Assembly (NCBI RefSeq): GCF_017916475.1
Contig: NZ_JAFMTB010000002.1
Span: forward strand, 744,001 to 808,000
From: Patulibacter sp. SYSU D01012
Lineage (GTDB): Bacteria > Actinomycetota > Thermoleophilia > Solirubrobacterales > Solirubrobacteraceae
DNA length: 64,000 nucleotides
Direction: 5' to 3'
A program made the translations under genes and the position numbers. The notes below the pieces were generated by a model that was given only the letters and a program-made list of their open reading frames with translations, searched no databases and had not been told where the DNA came from. Positions 8,567-19,435 of the stretch are shown one piece after another. Position 1 is the stretch's first letter, and each line of letters begins with the position of its first letter.

Positions 8567-9921
8567 CCCTCACCGTCCTGGAGCCCGCGACCGGCCGCCC
8601 GCTCGCCGAGATCCCCGAGACCACGCCGGAGGACGTCGACCGCGCCGTCGCGCGCGCCCGCGCCGCCTTCCCGGCCTGGCGCGCCGTCGCGCCCGCCGAC
8701 CGCGCCCGGCTGCTGCTGCGCCTGGCCGACGCCGTCGAGGCGCACCTGGAGGAGCTCGCCGAGCTCGAGGCGCGCGACGCCGGCCACCCCATCGCCAGCG
8801 CCCGCGGCGAGATCGGCATGGTCGCCGCGACATTCCGGTACTACGCCGGCGGCGTCGAGCGGCACCTGGGCGACACGATCCCCGTCGACGGCGGCGTGGC
8901 GATGACGTTCCGCGAGCCGCTCGGCGTCGTGGGCCTCATCACGCCCTGGAACTTCCCGCTGCCGATCGCGTCGTGGAAGCTCGCCCCCGCCCTGGCCGCC
9001 GGCAACTGCGCGGTCCTCAAGCCGGCCGAGCTGACACCGCTGACCGCCCTGCGCCTAGAGGCCATCGCGCTCGAGGCGGGGCTGCCCGAGGGCGTCTTCC
9101 AGGTCGTCGTCGGCCCGGGCCGCACCGTCGGGCAGCGGCTCGTCGAGCACCCCGACGTGGCGAAGATCGGCTTCACCGGCTCCACCGCCGTCGGCGCCGG
9201 CATCCAGCGCGCCGCCGCCGACACGATCAAGCGCGTGACGCTCGAGCTCGGCGGCAAGTCCGCGAACGTCGTCTTCGCCGACGCCGACCTGGAGGCCGCG
9301 GCCGCCGCGGCACCCGGCGCGGTCTTCGACAACGCCGGGCAGGACTGCTGCGCCCGCTCCCGCCTGCTCGTGCAGCGCTCGGCGCTCGACGCGTTCCTCG
9401 GGCTGCTCGAGCCGCACGTCAAGGCGCTGACCGTCGGCGACCCGCTCGCCGACGGCACCGCGATGGGCCCGCTGATCTCGGCGCAGCACCGCGAGAAGGT
9501 CGCGTCGTTCGTCACCGAGGAGTCGGTGGCGTTCCGCGGCAGCGCCCCGGACGGCGACGGCTTCTGGTTCGCCCCCACCGTCCTGGCGCCCGTCGACCCC
9601 GACGACCGCGCGGCCCGCGAGGAGATCTTCGGCCCCGTCGTGGCGGTCCTGCCGTTCGACGACGAGGCCGACGCGATCCGGATGGCGAACGACTCGATCT
9701 ACGGCCTGTCCGGGTCGATCTGGACCCGCGACGGCGGCCGCGCGCTGCGCGTCGCGCGCGGCATCGACTCGGGCGTGCTGTCGATCAACTCGAACAGCTC
9801 CGTGCGCGTCTCGACGCCGTTCGGCGGCTTCAAGCGCTCCGGCGTCGGGCGCGAGCTCGGCCCGCACGCGATGGAGGCGTACTCCGAGCTGAAGACCGTC
9901 TACTACGCGACCGGCGCGTGA
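8563..9921 (+). CDS. Aldehyde dehydrogenase (NAD(P)-dependent)
   Basis: A 452-residue member of the ALDH superfamily. Seen: LITPWNFPLPIASWKLAPAL (cofactor and substrate tunnel), GFTGSTAVG, the glutamate motif LELGGKSANVVF, and the catalytic cysteine in NAGQDCCARSRLLV; note the doubled Cys, where Thr or Val is more usual after the nucleophile. The C-terminus has the SNSSVRVSTPFGGFKRSGVGRE signature. In this operon it should oxidise a gamma-glutamylamino-aldehyde to the acid, the role of PuuC. The start overlaps the hydrolase stop and GAAGGAG lies upstream. Confidence 0.93.
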   Translation: MTLTVLEPATGRPLAEIPETTPEDVDRAVARARAAFPAWRAVAPADRARLLLRLADAVEAHLEELAELEARDAGHPIASARGEIGMVAATFRYYAGGVERHLGDTIPVDGGVAMTFREPLGVVGLITPWNFPLPIASWKLAPALAAGNCAVLKPAELTPLTALRLEAIALEAGLPEGVFQVVVGPGRTVGQRLVEHPDVAKIGFTGSTAVGAGIQRAAADTIKRVTLELGGKSANVVFADADLEAAAAAAPGAVFDNAGQDCCARSRLLVQRSALDAFLGLLEPHVKALTVGDPLADGTAMGPLISAQHREKVASFVTEESVAFRGSAPDGDGFWFAPTVLAPVDPDDRAAREEIFGPVVAVLPFDDEADAIRMANDSIYGLSGSIWTRDGGRALRVARGIDSGVLSINSNSSVRVSTPFGGFKRSGVGRELGPHAMEAYSELKTVYYATGA

Positions 9922-10021
9922 GCCGCCGGCCGTCCGGGACCGCGGCCGCCGCCACGCCGGTCCCCCACCCCGCTTCCGGCGCCCGCCGCCGGCCCGTCAA
10001 CCCCACCGCCGAGGAGGCCGC

Positions 10022-10810
10022 ATGAGCACCACCCCGAGCACCCCCGAGACCGCGACCTCCCACCACGGGCGCCTGGAGCGCAAGGTCGCCGTGATCACCG
10101 GCGCCGCGTCCGGCATCGGCGCCGAGACCGCCAAGGTCTTCCGCGAGCAGGGCGCCACCGTCGTCGGCCTGGACCTGACCGAGGAGATGGAGCACGTCGA
10201 CCTGGCGATCCGCGCCGACGTGACCTCGGGCGAGCAGATCGCCGCCGCGTACCAGCAGGTGCGCGACACGTACGGCACCGTCGACGTGCTGTTCAACAAC
10301 GCCGGCATCTCGCCGCCCGACGACGACTCGATCCTCGAGACGGAGGAGGACGCCTGGCAGCGCGTGCAGGACGTCAACCTGAAGTCTGTCTACCTGTGCT
10401 GCAAGCACGGGATCCCGCACCTGCTCGAGACGGGCGGCGGCTCCGTCATCAACACCGCGTCCTTCGTGGCGATCATGGGCGCCGCGACGTCGCAGATCTC
10501 GTACACCGCGTCGAAGGGCGGCGTGCTCGCGATGAGCCGCGAGCTCGGCGTGCAGTTCGCGCGGCAGGGCGTACGCGTGAACGCCCTCTGCCCCGGACCG
10601 GTCGACACGCCGCTGCTGCGCGAGCTGTACGCGAACGACGCCGAGGCCGCCAACCGCCGACTGGTGCACGTGCCGATGGGGCGCTTCGCCCAGGCGCGCG
10701 AGCTGGCCAACGCGGTGCTCTTCCTCGCCTCGGACGAGTCGAGCTTCATCACGGCGTCGACGTTCCTCGTCGACGGCGGCCTGTCGGCCGCCTACGTCAC
10801 GCCGATCTGA
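10022..10810 (+). CDS. Short-chain dehydrogenase/reductase (SDR)
   Basis: A 262-residue classical SDR. Seen: the NAD(P) motif TGAASGIG, NNAG after strand 4, catalytic Ser/Tyr/Lys in the segment ending YTASKGG, and CPGPVDTP. It lies 100 bases after the aldehyde dehydrogenase, with GGAGG four bases before ATG 10022. If co-transcribed, it may oxidise an alcohol group of the gamma-glutamylated substrate to the aldehyde used by the preceding enzyme. Its 3' end overlaps the end of the convergent gene by 14 bases. The annotation as FabG-like would be possible by similarity but the context argues for catabolism. Confidence 0.85.
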   Translation: MSTTPSTPETATSHHGRLERKVAVITGAASGIGAETAKVFREQGATVVGLDLTEEMEHVDLAIRADVTSGEQIAAAYQQVRDTYGTVDVLFNNAGISPPDDDSILETEEDAWQRVQDVNLKSVYLCCKHGIPHLLETGGGSVINTASFVAIMGAATSQISYTASKGGVLAMSRELGVQFARQGVRVNALCPGPVDTPLLRELYANDAEAANRRLVHVPMGRFAQARELANAVLFLASDESSFITASTFLVDGGLSAAYVTPI

Positions 10811-11405
10811 TCGGCGCGTCGCCGCACAGGGTCAGGCGCCCGGCCGCGATCGGCCGGGCGCTGATCGCCCAGGCGTCGTCGAGGCCGGTGCTGGACGACG
10901 CGTCGCTGTGCAGCCACAGGCCGCCGACCTCGACGCGCCACACGTCCGGGTCCTCGTCGGAGACCATCCGGAAGAAGCCGACGCCGTCCTCGTCGCAGAG
11001 GAAGATCCCGTGGGCCTCCGGGCCGGTGCTCCCCGCGATGCCGGGGGGACGCATCCGCCGCCAGTCGAGGCCGTGGGCGGCGATCGAGTCGCGGTTGCGG
11101 CGGGCGGACAGGTGGAACCGCGCCTCCCCCGGCTCGGCGCGCCGGACGACCAGGGCCCGGCGGAACGCCGCCTGGCCGCCGTCCCCGGCGAGCGCCGCGT
11201 GGACCGCGGCCAGGGCCGCGTCGGCCGGCTCCGGGAGCGCGGCGCGCAGCGCGTCGTCGAGCCCGCCGACGGCCGGGCCGTCGACGGGACCCCAGCGGTG
11301 GCCGTCGCGCGCGACCGCGGCCGGGCCGCCGGGGGTCACCACCTCGACCCGGGAGAGGAGCGGGCCCGGGGGCGTGCCGTCCCCCTCCCCGTCCGGCCCG
11401 CCCAC
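10797..11405 (-). CDS. Hypothetical protein, possible ADP-ribosyltransferase-like fold
   Basis: About 202 residues, function not recognised. The C-terminal half contains [20 protein letters not shown] followed by HGIFLCDE and [14 protein letters not shown]. The H-x-S-x3-N-x2-S-I-x3-GL pattern resembles the start of ADP-ribosyltransferase-like (PARP/KptA-type) folds, but this is a weak pattern match. I placed the start at GTG 11405, five bases after the ridA stop; other starts are possible because the N-terminal 30 residues are Gly/Pro rich. It would form a two-gene operon with ridA. It overlaps the end of the convergent SDR gene. Confidence 0.6.
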   Translation of the reverse strand: MGGPDGEGDGTPPGPLLSRVEVVTPGGPAAVARDGHRWGPVDGPAVGGLDDALRAALPEPADAALAAVHAALAGDGGQAAFRRALVVRRAEPGEARFHLSARRNRDSIAAHGLDWRRMRPPGIAGSTGPEAHGIFLCDEDGVGFFRMVSDEDPDVWRVEVGGLWLHSDASSSTGLDDAWAISARPIAAGRLTLCGDAPIRSA

Positions 11406-11410
11406 GGCCC

Positions 11411-11800
11411 TCAGTCCTGCGCGACGATCGCGTCGATCTCGACGAGCGCGCCCTTCGGCAGCCCCGCGACCGCGTAGGCGATGCGCGCCGGCGGGTCGTT
11501 CGGGAAGAAGCGCCCGTAGACCTCGTTGACCTCGGCGAACGCGGCCATGTCGGTCAGCAGGACGGTGCAGCGCACGGCGCGGTCCAGGCTCGCCCCGGCG
11601 CCCTCGACGACGACCTGCAGGTTCTTCAGGCACTGCTCGGCCTGCTCGGCGGCGGTGCGGCCGACGAGCTCGCCGGTGGCGGGGTCGAGCGGGATCTGGC
11701 CCGAGCAGAAGAGCAGGCCGCCGGCGGCGACGGCGTGGACGTACGGGCCGATCGCGGGCGGGGCGCCGTCGACGACGTGGGACTGGCGGTCGGTGCTCAT
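11411..11800 (-). CDS. RidA family enamine/imine deaminase
   Basis: A 129-residue RidA/YjgF/UK114 protein, a trimeric cytosolic enzyme that hydrolyses reactive 2-aminoacrylate-type enamines formed by PLP dehydratases. The motif set is clear: [23 protein letters not shown], the conserved arginine in RCTVLLTDM, and the C-terminal [20 protein letters not shown]. Length is normal. The start ATG 11800 has GGGAGA upstream. Threonine dehydratase, whose toxic intermediates RidA clears, is 9 kb away and not co-transcribed. It is divergent from the secreted hydrolase gene, sharing a 67-base promoter region. Confidence 0.9.
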   Translation of the reverse strand: MSTDRQSHVVDGAPPAIGPYVHAVAAGGLLFCSGQIPLDPATGELVGRTAAEQAEQCLKNLQVVVEGAGASLDRAVRCTVLLTDMAAFAEVNEVYGRFFPNDPPARIAYAVAGLPKGALVEIDAIVAQD

Positions 11801-11867
11801 GGGTCTCCCGGGGGATGGGTCGGAACGGCGCCGACGATAGCGCCGATACCGGGTATACCCTGCCCGC

Positions 11868-13796
11868 GTGTCCCGTCTCGCGCTCCGCGCGCTCCCCGTC
11901 CTCGCCGCGCTGCTGACGCTCGCGGCCTCCCCCGTCCCCGCCGGCGCCGTGAAGACGTACCCGTGCGGCGACGCGTCCGTCGGTCGCACGCGCTGCTCGC
12001 GCGTGACCGTGCCGCTCGACCGCACCGGCCAGGTGCCCGGCCGCATCAGCCTGTCCGTGCGCCAGGTGCAGCCGGGGCGGAAGCGCGCGACGACCCGTCG
12101 CGAGGCCGTGCTCTTCCTCTCCGGCGGCCCCGGGCAGGCGACGACGCCGACCGCCGGCGAGCTCGTGCCGGTCCTGCGGCCGCTCCTGAAGGGCCGCGAC
12201 CTGCTGACGGTGGACACGCGCGGCACCGGCCGCTCGTCCGACCTGATCGTCTGCCCCGAGCTGGAGACGACCGCCGTGACCGCGCTCTCGAGCTCGGACC
12301 TGGTGGCGTCCTGCGCCCGCCGCTTCGGCGGGGCGACGGACCGCTACGGCACGGCGGACGTCGTCGCCGATCTCGACGCCGTGCGGCAGGCCGAGGGCTA
12401 CGACCGGCTCGTGGTCGTCGGGGTCTCGTACGGCACGTTCACGGCGCAGCGGTACGCGGCCGCCTACCCGGGCCGGGTCACGCGCCTGGTCCTGGACTCG
12501 TCGGTCGACCCGACGGGCGACGACCCGTACACGCTCGCGACCGTGCGCGCCGCGCCGACCGCGCTGGCGCGCGCCTGCCGCCGCGGCGCCTGCCGCGGCG
12601 TGACCGCCGACCCGCGCGCCGACCTGGCGCGCACCCTCGCCCGGCTGCCGCTGACCGCGCGCGTCGACGGCGGCAACGGCCACCGGGTGCGCACGACGAT
12701 CACCGGCAACGAGATCCTCTCCCTCGTCCTGGGCGGCGACTTCGACGCCACGATCCGCCCCGTCCTCGTCGGCGCGCTGCGGCGGGCCGCCGACGGCGAC
12801 GGCGCGCCGCTCGCCCGCCTGGCGCGGGAGTACGGCGTGGTGCTGCCGACCGGCGACGACGACGATCCGACGGCGACCGCCGGGACGGCGGGCCTGCTCT
12901 CCCAGGGCGCGTTCGTCGCCACGACGTGCCGCGACACGCGCCTGCCGTGGGGCCCCGGCAGCACGCCCGACGCCCGGCGCGCCGCCGCCCTCGCGCAGCT
13001 CGCGGCCGTGCCCCCGGCGGCGCGCGCGGGCTTCTCCCCCGCCGACCTCGTCACCTTCACCGCGGCCGGCCTGTGCGTCGACTGGCCCGGCTCGCCCGAT
13101 CCGACGCCGATGGGGCCGCTGCCCGACGTGCCGACGCTCGTCCTCGGCGGCGCGGACGACACCCGCACGTCGCCCGAGGAGGCCGCGCGCGTGGCCTCGC
13201 GCTTCCGGCGCGCGGCCCACGTGACGGTGCCCGACGCCGGCCACTCCGTCCTGACGGCCGACGCCCCGTGCGTCACGCGCGCGCTGCGGGCCTTCGCCGC
13301 CGGCGGTCGGGTGCCGGCGTGCCCGCGCCCCGAGGCGCCGCGCCCGGTGCCGGCGGCGCCGCCCGCCGGGGCGCGCGGCCTGGGCCGCGATCCCGCCGCC
13401 CGCGCGCGCGCCGTGGCCGCCGCGACCGTCGGCGACGCCGCCCGCAGCCTGGCGCTGCGGGTCCTCACGAGCGCCGACATCGACGTGTCCGAGGAGGAGC
13501 AGACGGTGCGCGTCGCCGGCCTGCGCAGCGGCACGGCCGTCACGACCGGCGACGGCGACCTGCGCCTGGAGGCCTTCGGGTTCGTCCCCGGCACGGCGGT
13601 CTCCGGCGTGCTCGGCTCGTCCCGCCGGGTCCGGGTGCGCGTGCGCGGCGCGGGCGTCCGGCCGGGCGTCGTGCGGGTCGCGAACCCCTTCCACGACGAG
13701 GACGCGCTCTACGCGTCGCTCGGCTTCAGCCCCGAGGAGATCGAGGGGCTGAGCGCCCGCTCGCGCGCCGCCGTGCGCCGGCTCGTCCGCCGCTGA
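11868..13796 (+). CDS. Secreted alpha/beta hydrolase (tripeptidyl-aminopeptidase-like)
   Basis: A 642-residue exported alpha/beta hydrolase. An N-terminal signal peptide (about residues 1-27, cleavage after PAGA) is followed by [12 protein letters not shown] (oxyanion region), [11 protein letters not shown], the nucleophile elbow [12 protein letters not shown], and the C-terminal histidine in [10 protein letters not shown] with the acid in [11 protein letters not shown]. This order matches the prolyl/tripeptidyl aminopeptidase family of actinobacteria. About 150 extra C-terminal residues after the catalytic histidine are not recognised. GTG 11868 follows TACCCT (11856-11861, inside the palindrome GGGTATACCC) by six bases. 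Confidence 0.85.
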   Translation: MSRLALRALPVLAALLTLAASPVPAGAVKTYPCGDASVGRTRCSRVTVPLDRTGQVPGRISLSVRQVQPGRKRATTRREAVLFLSGGPGQATTPTAGELVPVLRPLLKGRDLLTVDTRGTGRSSDLIVCPELETTAVTALSSSDLVASCARRFGGATDRYGTADVVADLDAVRQAEGYDRLVVVGVSYGTFTAQRYAAAYPGRVTRLVLDSSVDPTGDDPYTLATVRAAPTALARACRRGACRGVTADPRADLARTLARLPLTARVDGGNGHRVRTTITGNEILSLVLGGDFDATIRPVLVGALRRAADGDGAPLARLAREYGVVLPTGDDDDPTATAGTAGLLSQGAFVATTCRDTRLPWGPGSTPDARRAAALAQLAAVPPAARAGFSPADLVTFTAAGLCVDWPGSPDPTPMGPLPDVPTLVLGGADDTRTSPEEAARVASRFRRAAHVTVPDAGHSVLTADAPCVTRALRAFAAGGRVPACPRPEAPRPVPAAPPAGARGLGRDPAARARAVAAATVGDAARSLALRVLTSADIDVSEEEQTVRVAGLRSGTAVTTGDGDLRLEAFGFVPGTAVSGVLGSSRRVRVRVRGAGVRPGVVRVANPFHDEDALYASLGFSPEEIEGLSARSRAAVRRLVRR

Positions 13797-13897
13797 CGCC
13801 GCGGGCCGCGGGCGGGCCGCCGGGCGAGGCGGCGCGCCCCGTCCCGCCCCCGGTCCGCGGCACCCGGCGCGCCGACCCGGTGTGCCAGGCTGGGCGC

Positions 13898-15934
<2,037 letters not shown>

Positions 15935-16238
15935 GCGGCGCGGGCGGCGCCGCGACCCGGGCCAGACCCGGGCGCTCCCGGAGGCGGCGCTCCGGGCTCC
16001 GGCCCTCAGGAGGCAGCGCGGGCGGGCCGGCGGGAGCGCCCGAGCGCGCGGACGCCCGCGCCGGCGCCCCGCCCCTACCGGACGGTAGGGCGGGACGCCC
16101 AGGGGGTCGCCGTCCCGCACCCGGCGTGACCCGCCGAAAGGATGGCTAAAGTTCCCGCGTGCCCGGCTCTCCGGCCGGGTACAGACGGGCATCCGCGCCC
16201 GCGGATCCCGCCACCACGGTCCCCCATCCAGGAGCTCC
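15935..16238. other. Structured intergenic region with two inverted repeats
   Basis: No gene seen. It holds a 12-base inverted repeat with distant arms (15969-15980 and 16031-16042), probably the end signal of the DUF255 gene, a short palindrome at 16073-16090 described separately, and a weak TAAAGT (16147-16152) that could serve the downstream secreted-protein gene, which has AGGAG before its ATG. Confidence 0.5.
16073..16090. promoter_or_regulatory. Palindrome ccctaccg-ga-cggtaggg, possible operator
   Basis: Perfect 8-base arms with a two-base centre. The core TACCG-N2-CGGTA resembles TetR-family operators. It lies about 57 bases upstream of a -10-like TAAAGT for the gene at 16239, and there is no TetR gene nearby. 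It could also be a hairpin end signal. Confidence 0.35.
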
Positions 16239-16934
16239 ATGCCCCGTCGCATCCTCGCGCTCGCCGCCCCGGCCGCCGCGATCGCCGCCCTCGCCGCCGT
16301 GCCGGCCACCGGCTCAGCCTCGACGATCGTCACTGATCGCGCGTGCTACACGTCGGTTTACGCGAATGGCAAGCTGAGTTATCAGCCCATCACCGTCGCC
16401 GTCGGTCAGGCCAACCCGAACACCAAGTTCATGGTGTACGGCGTGGGCGGCAGGGCGAACTACGGTGAGGGTGTGGCCGATGCCGCGGGCAACGGCTCCA
16501 CCGTCGTCACCCGCTTCTCGGTCCCGGGCATCAAGCCGAGCAAGGGCCGCACGATCACGCTCGCCGTCACCGAGTTCCCCGTCGGTGGGAAGAGCGGCGA
16601 CACCGGCGCCGTGAACGTCAAGGCCACGACGCTCGCGCTCGACCTGTCGAACAAGCCCCGCGCCGCGTACTCGCGCCGCACGTGGACGATGTCCGGCCTG
16701 ACGCCGCTCACCGGCTCGCGCTCGATGTACGCGTCCTGGTACCGCGGCTCCAAGCTGGTCAAGCGCACGAAGCTCGGCACCGCGAACGAGTGCGGCTACC
16801 TGCGCGTCAAGCGCTCCGCGTTCCCGAGCCGCAAGTACCGCAAGCTGACGCTGCGCGTCCACTCGCAGAAGACCTGGTCGAAGGACGCGCCGTACCTCAA
16901 GATGACCGTCCGCGTCTTCCGCCGCTACTTCTAG
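16239..16934 (+). CDS. Secreted protein of unknown function
   Basis: A 231-residue exported protein I do not recognise. A signal peptide covers about residues 1-28 (cleavage near GSASTIV). The mature part is rich in Thr, Gly, Lys and beta-prone segments (for example FMVYGVGGRANYGEG and TLRVHSQKTWSK) and very basic towards the C-terminus; two cysteines (about residues 34 and 186) could pair. It looks like one or two immunoglobulin-like beta domains. Codon use at the 5' end is noticeably less GC-rich than in its neighbours. AGGAG five bases before ATG 16239 sets the start. Confidence 0.75.
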   Translation: MPRRILALAAPAAAIAALAAVPATGSASTIVTDRACYTSVYANGKLSYQPITVAVGQANPNTKFMVYGVGGRANYGEGVADAAGNGSTVVTRFSVPGIKPSKGRTITLAVTEFPVGGKSGDTGAVNVKATTLALDLSNKPRAAYSRRTWTMSGLTPLTGSRSMYASWYRGSKLVKRTKLGTANECGYLRVKRSAFPSRKYRKLTLRVHSQKTWSKDAPYLKMTVRVFRRYF

Positions 16935-16941
16935 CCGGCTC

Positions 16942-16966
16942 GCGGGGCGGCCTCGCGCCGCCCCGC
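16942..16966 (+). terminator. Hairpin after the secreted-protein gene
   Basis: Ten-base perfect arms gcggggcggc and gccgccccgc with a five-base loop, starting eight bases after the stop codon at 16934. Confidence 0.6.
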
Positions 16967-16977
16967 TCCCCCGCCCC

Positions 16978-17000
16978 GCGGGCGCCCGTCCGGCGCCCGC
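16978..17000 (-). terminator. Hairpin after glutamine synthetase
   Basis: Nine-base arms gcgggcgcc and ggcgcccgc with a five-base loop, 43 bases beyond the glnA stop; it probably serves the convergent glnA gene. Confidence 0.5.
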
Positions 17001-17042
17001 CGAGCCCGGGCCGCCCGCACGGGGCGGGCCGGGCGCCGGGGC

Positions 17043-18380
17043 TCAGAGGACCGGCAGGTACCGGTCGAGCTCCCACTGCGTGACCTGCACGCGGTAGTCC
17101 TCCCACTCCTCCCGCTTGATCTCCACGAAGCGGTCGAGGGTGTGCTCGCCGAGCGCCCGCAGCACCAGCTCGGACTCGGCCGCCAGCTCGACGGCCTCGC
17201 CGAGCGTCTCGGGCAGCTGCTCGATCCCCAGCCGGCGCCGGTCGTCCGGCGACAGGTGGTACAGGTTGCGCTCCATCGGCTCGGGCAGCTCGTAGCCGTT
17301 CTCGATGCCGTCCAGGCCGGCGTGCAGCAGCAGCGCGAACGTCAGGTACGGGTTGCAGCCGGGATCCGGGCAGCGCAGCTCCATCCGCGTGGCCTGCTCC
17401 TCGCCCGGGTGGTACATCGGCACGCGCACGAGCGCCGAGCGGTTGCGCCGGGACCACGCGACGTACACCGGGGCCTCGTAGCCGGGCGCCAGGCGCTTGT
17501 ACGAGTTGACCCACTGCGCGTAGACGGCCGACATCTCGCGGGCGTGGCGCAGCTGGCCCGCGATGAACGCCTTGCCGACGTCCGAGAGGAAGTAGCGGTC
17601 GTCCGCGTCGTAGAAGGCGTTCTGCCCGTCCCGGAAGAGCGACAGGTGCGTGTGCATCCCGGAGCCGTTCTCGCCCGTCAGCGGCTTCGGCATGAAGGTC
17701 GCGTGCCAGCCGTGCTGCATCGCGATCTCCTTCACCGTCAGGCGGTACGTCATGCAGTCGTCCGCCATCTTCAGCGCGTCCGCGTAGCGGATGTCGATCT
17801 CGTGCTGCGACGGGCCGCCCTCGTGGTGGCTGTACTCCACCTTCATCCCGAGCGCCTCGAGCGCGAGGGACGTGTCGCGGCGGACGTCCGAGCCGGCGTC
17901 GAGCGCGGTCAGGTCGAAGTAGCCGCCCTCGTCGAGGACCTCGGTCCCGCGGCTGTCCTTGAACAGGTAGTACTCGAGCTCGGGGCCGACGTTGAACGTG
18001 TCGAAGCCCATCCGCTTCATCCGCTCGATCGCCCGCTTGAGGATGTAGCGCGGGTCGCCCTCGTACGGGGTGCGCTCGGGCGTGAGCACGTCGCAGAAGA
18101 TCCGCGCGACGCCCTCCTCCTTCGGCGCCCACGGCAGGATCGCGAAGGTCGCCGGGTCGGGCATGGCGATCATGTCCGACTCCTCCACGGCGTTGAAGCC
18201 CGTGATGGACGAGCCGTCGAAGCCCATGCCGCCCTGGAAGGCGTCGTCGAGCTCCGACGCGTGCACCGAGAACGACTTCAGGTTCCCGAGGATGTCGGTG
18301 AACCACATCCGGACGAAGCGGATGTCGTGCTCGGCGACGAGGCGCTTGACGTCCTCGGGGGTGCTCGGGGTGTCGGGCAC
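17043..18380 (-). CDS. glnA: Type I glutamine synthetase
   Basis: A 445-residue glutamine synthetase forming glutamine from glutamate, ammonia and ATP. Seen: FTDILGNLKSFSV, the GFDGSSITGF active-site segment, the metal/glutamate motif VGPELEYYLF, GPSQHEIDIRYADALKMAD, NGSGMHTHLSLF, VNSYKRLAPGYEAPVYVAWS and RCPDPGCNPYL. Length and NLYHLS near the C-terminus fit the GSI-alpha type, which has no adenylylation insert, so feedback control not depending on GlnE is expected. GTG 18380 is preceded by AGGAG at ten bases. No nitrogen regulator site was recognised in the short upstream gap. It is distinct from the paralogue at 6373-7710. Confidence 0.95.
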   Translation of the reverse strand: MPDTPSTPEDVKRLVAEHDIRFVRMWFTDILGNLKSFSVHASELDDAFQGGMGFDGSSITGFNAVEESDMIAMPDPATFAILPWAPKEEGVARIFCDVLTPERTPYEGDPRYILKRAIERMKRMGFDTFNVGPELEYYLFKDSRGTEVLDEGGYFDLTALDAGSDVRRDTSLALEALGMKVEYSHHEGGPSQHEIDIRYADALKMADDCMTYRLTVKEIAMQHGWHATFMPKPLTGENGSGMHTHLSLFRDGQNAFYDADDRYFLSDVGKAFIAGQLRHAREMSAVYAQWVNSYKRLAPGYEAPVYVAWSRRNRSALVRVPMYHPGEEQATRMELRCPDPGCNPYLTFALLLHAGLDGIENGYELPEPMERNLYHLSPDDRRRLGIEQLPETLGEAVELAAESELVLRALGEHTLDRFVEIKREEWEDYRVQVTQWELDRYLPVL

Positions 18381-18423
18381 GGTGGCTGGGCTCCTGCGCA
18401 GGGGTCGGTGGCCGCGGACGACC

Positions 18424-18444
18424 GGAGCGCGCGGGGCGCGCTCC
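18424..18444 (-). terminator. Hairpin after the HxlR gene
   Basis: Nine-base arms ggagcgcgc and gcgcgctcc with a GGG loop, 11 bases after the HxlR-family stop codon. Confidence 0.55.
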
Positions 18445-18454
18445 CCCGGGGAAG

Positions 18455-18838
18455 TTAGCCGAGCGGGAGGTCGTCAGCGGCCGCCGCGGCGCCCGCGGGG
18501 ACGGACGTCCGGCAGCTCATCCAGCGCTGGCCCCAGGTCTCCAGCGCCCGCACCACGGCCTCGAGGTCGCGGCCCTTCGGCGTCAGGGCGTACTCCACGC
18601 GGACGGGCGGCCCCGGGTGCACGGTGCGCTCGACGAGCGCCTCCGCCTCGAGCTCCCGCAGCCGCTGCGAGAGCACCCGGTCCGACAGGCCCGGGACGGC
18701 GGAGCGCAGCGTCGAGAAGCGCAGCGGGCCGTCCTCGAGCAGCACGGCGACGATCGCGCCCGTCCACCGGCGGCCGATGAGCTCGACCGCCTGGTGGTAC
18801 TGGGGGCAGCAGCCCCCGGGGTGCACGCCGTCGCCCAC
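18455..18838 (-). CDS. HxlR-family transcriptional regulator
   Basis: A 127-residue winged-helix regulator of the HxlR/MarR-like family. Family signatures include AVELIGRRWTGAIVAVL, GPLRFSTLRSAVPGLSDRVLSQRLRELE and the wing VEYALTPKGRDL. Two adjacent cysteines (C10, C11) just before the DNA-binding domain, plus C109, resemble thiol sensors of this family such as YodB, so redox or electrophile sensing is plausible. GTG 18838 begins four bases after the stop of the CMD-like gene, so the two are one operon and the regulator is probably autoregulating. Confidence 0.88.
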   Translation of the reverse strand: MGDGVHPGGCCPQYHQAVELIGRRWTGAIVAVLLEDGPLRFSTLRSAVPGLSDRVLSQRLRELEAEALVERTVHPGPPVRVEYALTPKGRDLEAVVRALETWGQRWMSCRTSVPAGAAAAADDLPLG

Positions 18839-18842
18839 GGGA

Positions 18843-19406
18843 TCAGGCCGCGCGCAGCTGGCGCGACTCCTCCATCGAGCCGTCGACGGGCACGTCGCCG
18901 GCGATGTTGACCAGGGCCGAGAACACCTCGACCGAAGCGTAGGCGATGGCCTCGAGGAGCTCCTCCTCGGTCCAGCCGAGCTCGAGCGCCTCCTCCTGCA
19001 GGGCCGCCGGCGGCTGGGCGCGCTTGCGCAGCAGGTGGCCGACGTAGCGCAGCATCACGTCCTGGCGCTCGTCCTTCGACGCGAAGTTGCGGGCGAGCTT
19101 GACCTCGTCGATGCCGAGGCCGGCGATCCGGGCGGTGCGCTGGTGCATCTTCAGCCCCGGCGTCGAGCGGAAGTGCTCGGCCACGGCGAGCGAGATGCGC
19201 TCCTTCGTCGCGGGGCCCAGCACGCCGTGGCGCAGCTCGCCCATGAACCGCGCGTAGCCGCGGAGCGCGGCGGGCGAGCCGGCGAGCACGCCGACGAGGT
19301 TCGGCAGCTGGCCCGCGGACGCCAGGGCGCCCTTCAGGACGGGCAGCGAGCCCTCGGGCGCCGAGAGGTCGTCGTGGATGGTGAAGCGGCTCATGGCGTT
19401 GGGCAT
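18843..19406 (-). CDS. Carboxymuconolactone decarboxylase/AhpD-like domain protein lacking cysteines
   Basis: A 187-residue all-helical protein of the CMD/AhpD superfamily. The pattern [12 protein letters not shown]...[11 protein letters not shown] matches the core helix-loop-helix where AhpD-like members carry CxxC followed by a His. Here the His remains but both cysteines are absent, and the whole protein has no cysteine. A peroxidase role of AhpD type is therefore unlikely; a lyase, isomerase or binding role is possible. ATG 19406 has GGAAGG upstream. It is first in an operon with the HxlR regulator, with a nested inverted repeat about 30-60 bases upstream. Confidence 0.75.
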   Translation of the reverse strand: MPNAMSRFTIHDDLSAPEGSLPVLKGALASAGQLPNLVGVLAGSPAALRGYARFMGELRHGVLGPATKERISLAVAEHFRSTPGLKMHQRTARIAGLGIDEVKLARNFASKDERQDVMLRYVGHLLRKRAQPPAALQEEALELGWTEEELLEAIAYASVEVFSALVNIAGDVPVDGSMEESRQLRAA

Positions 19407-19435
19407 GGAGACCTTCCGGGGGTGTTCGTGCGACG

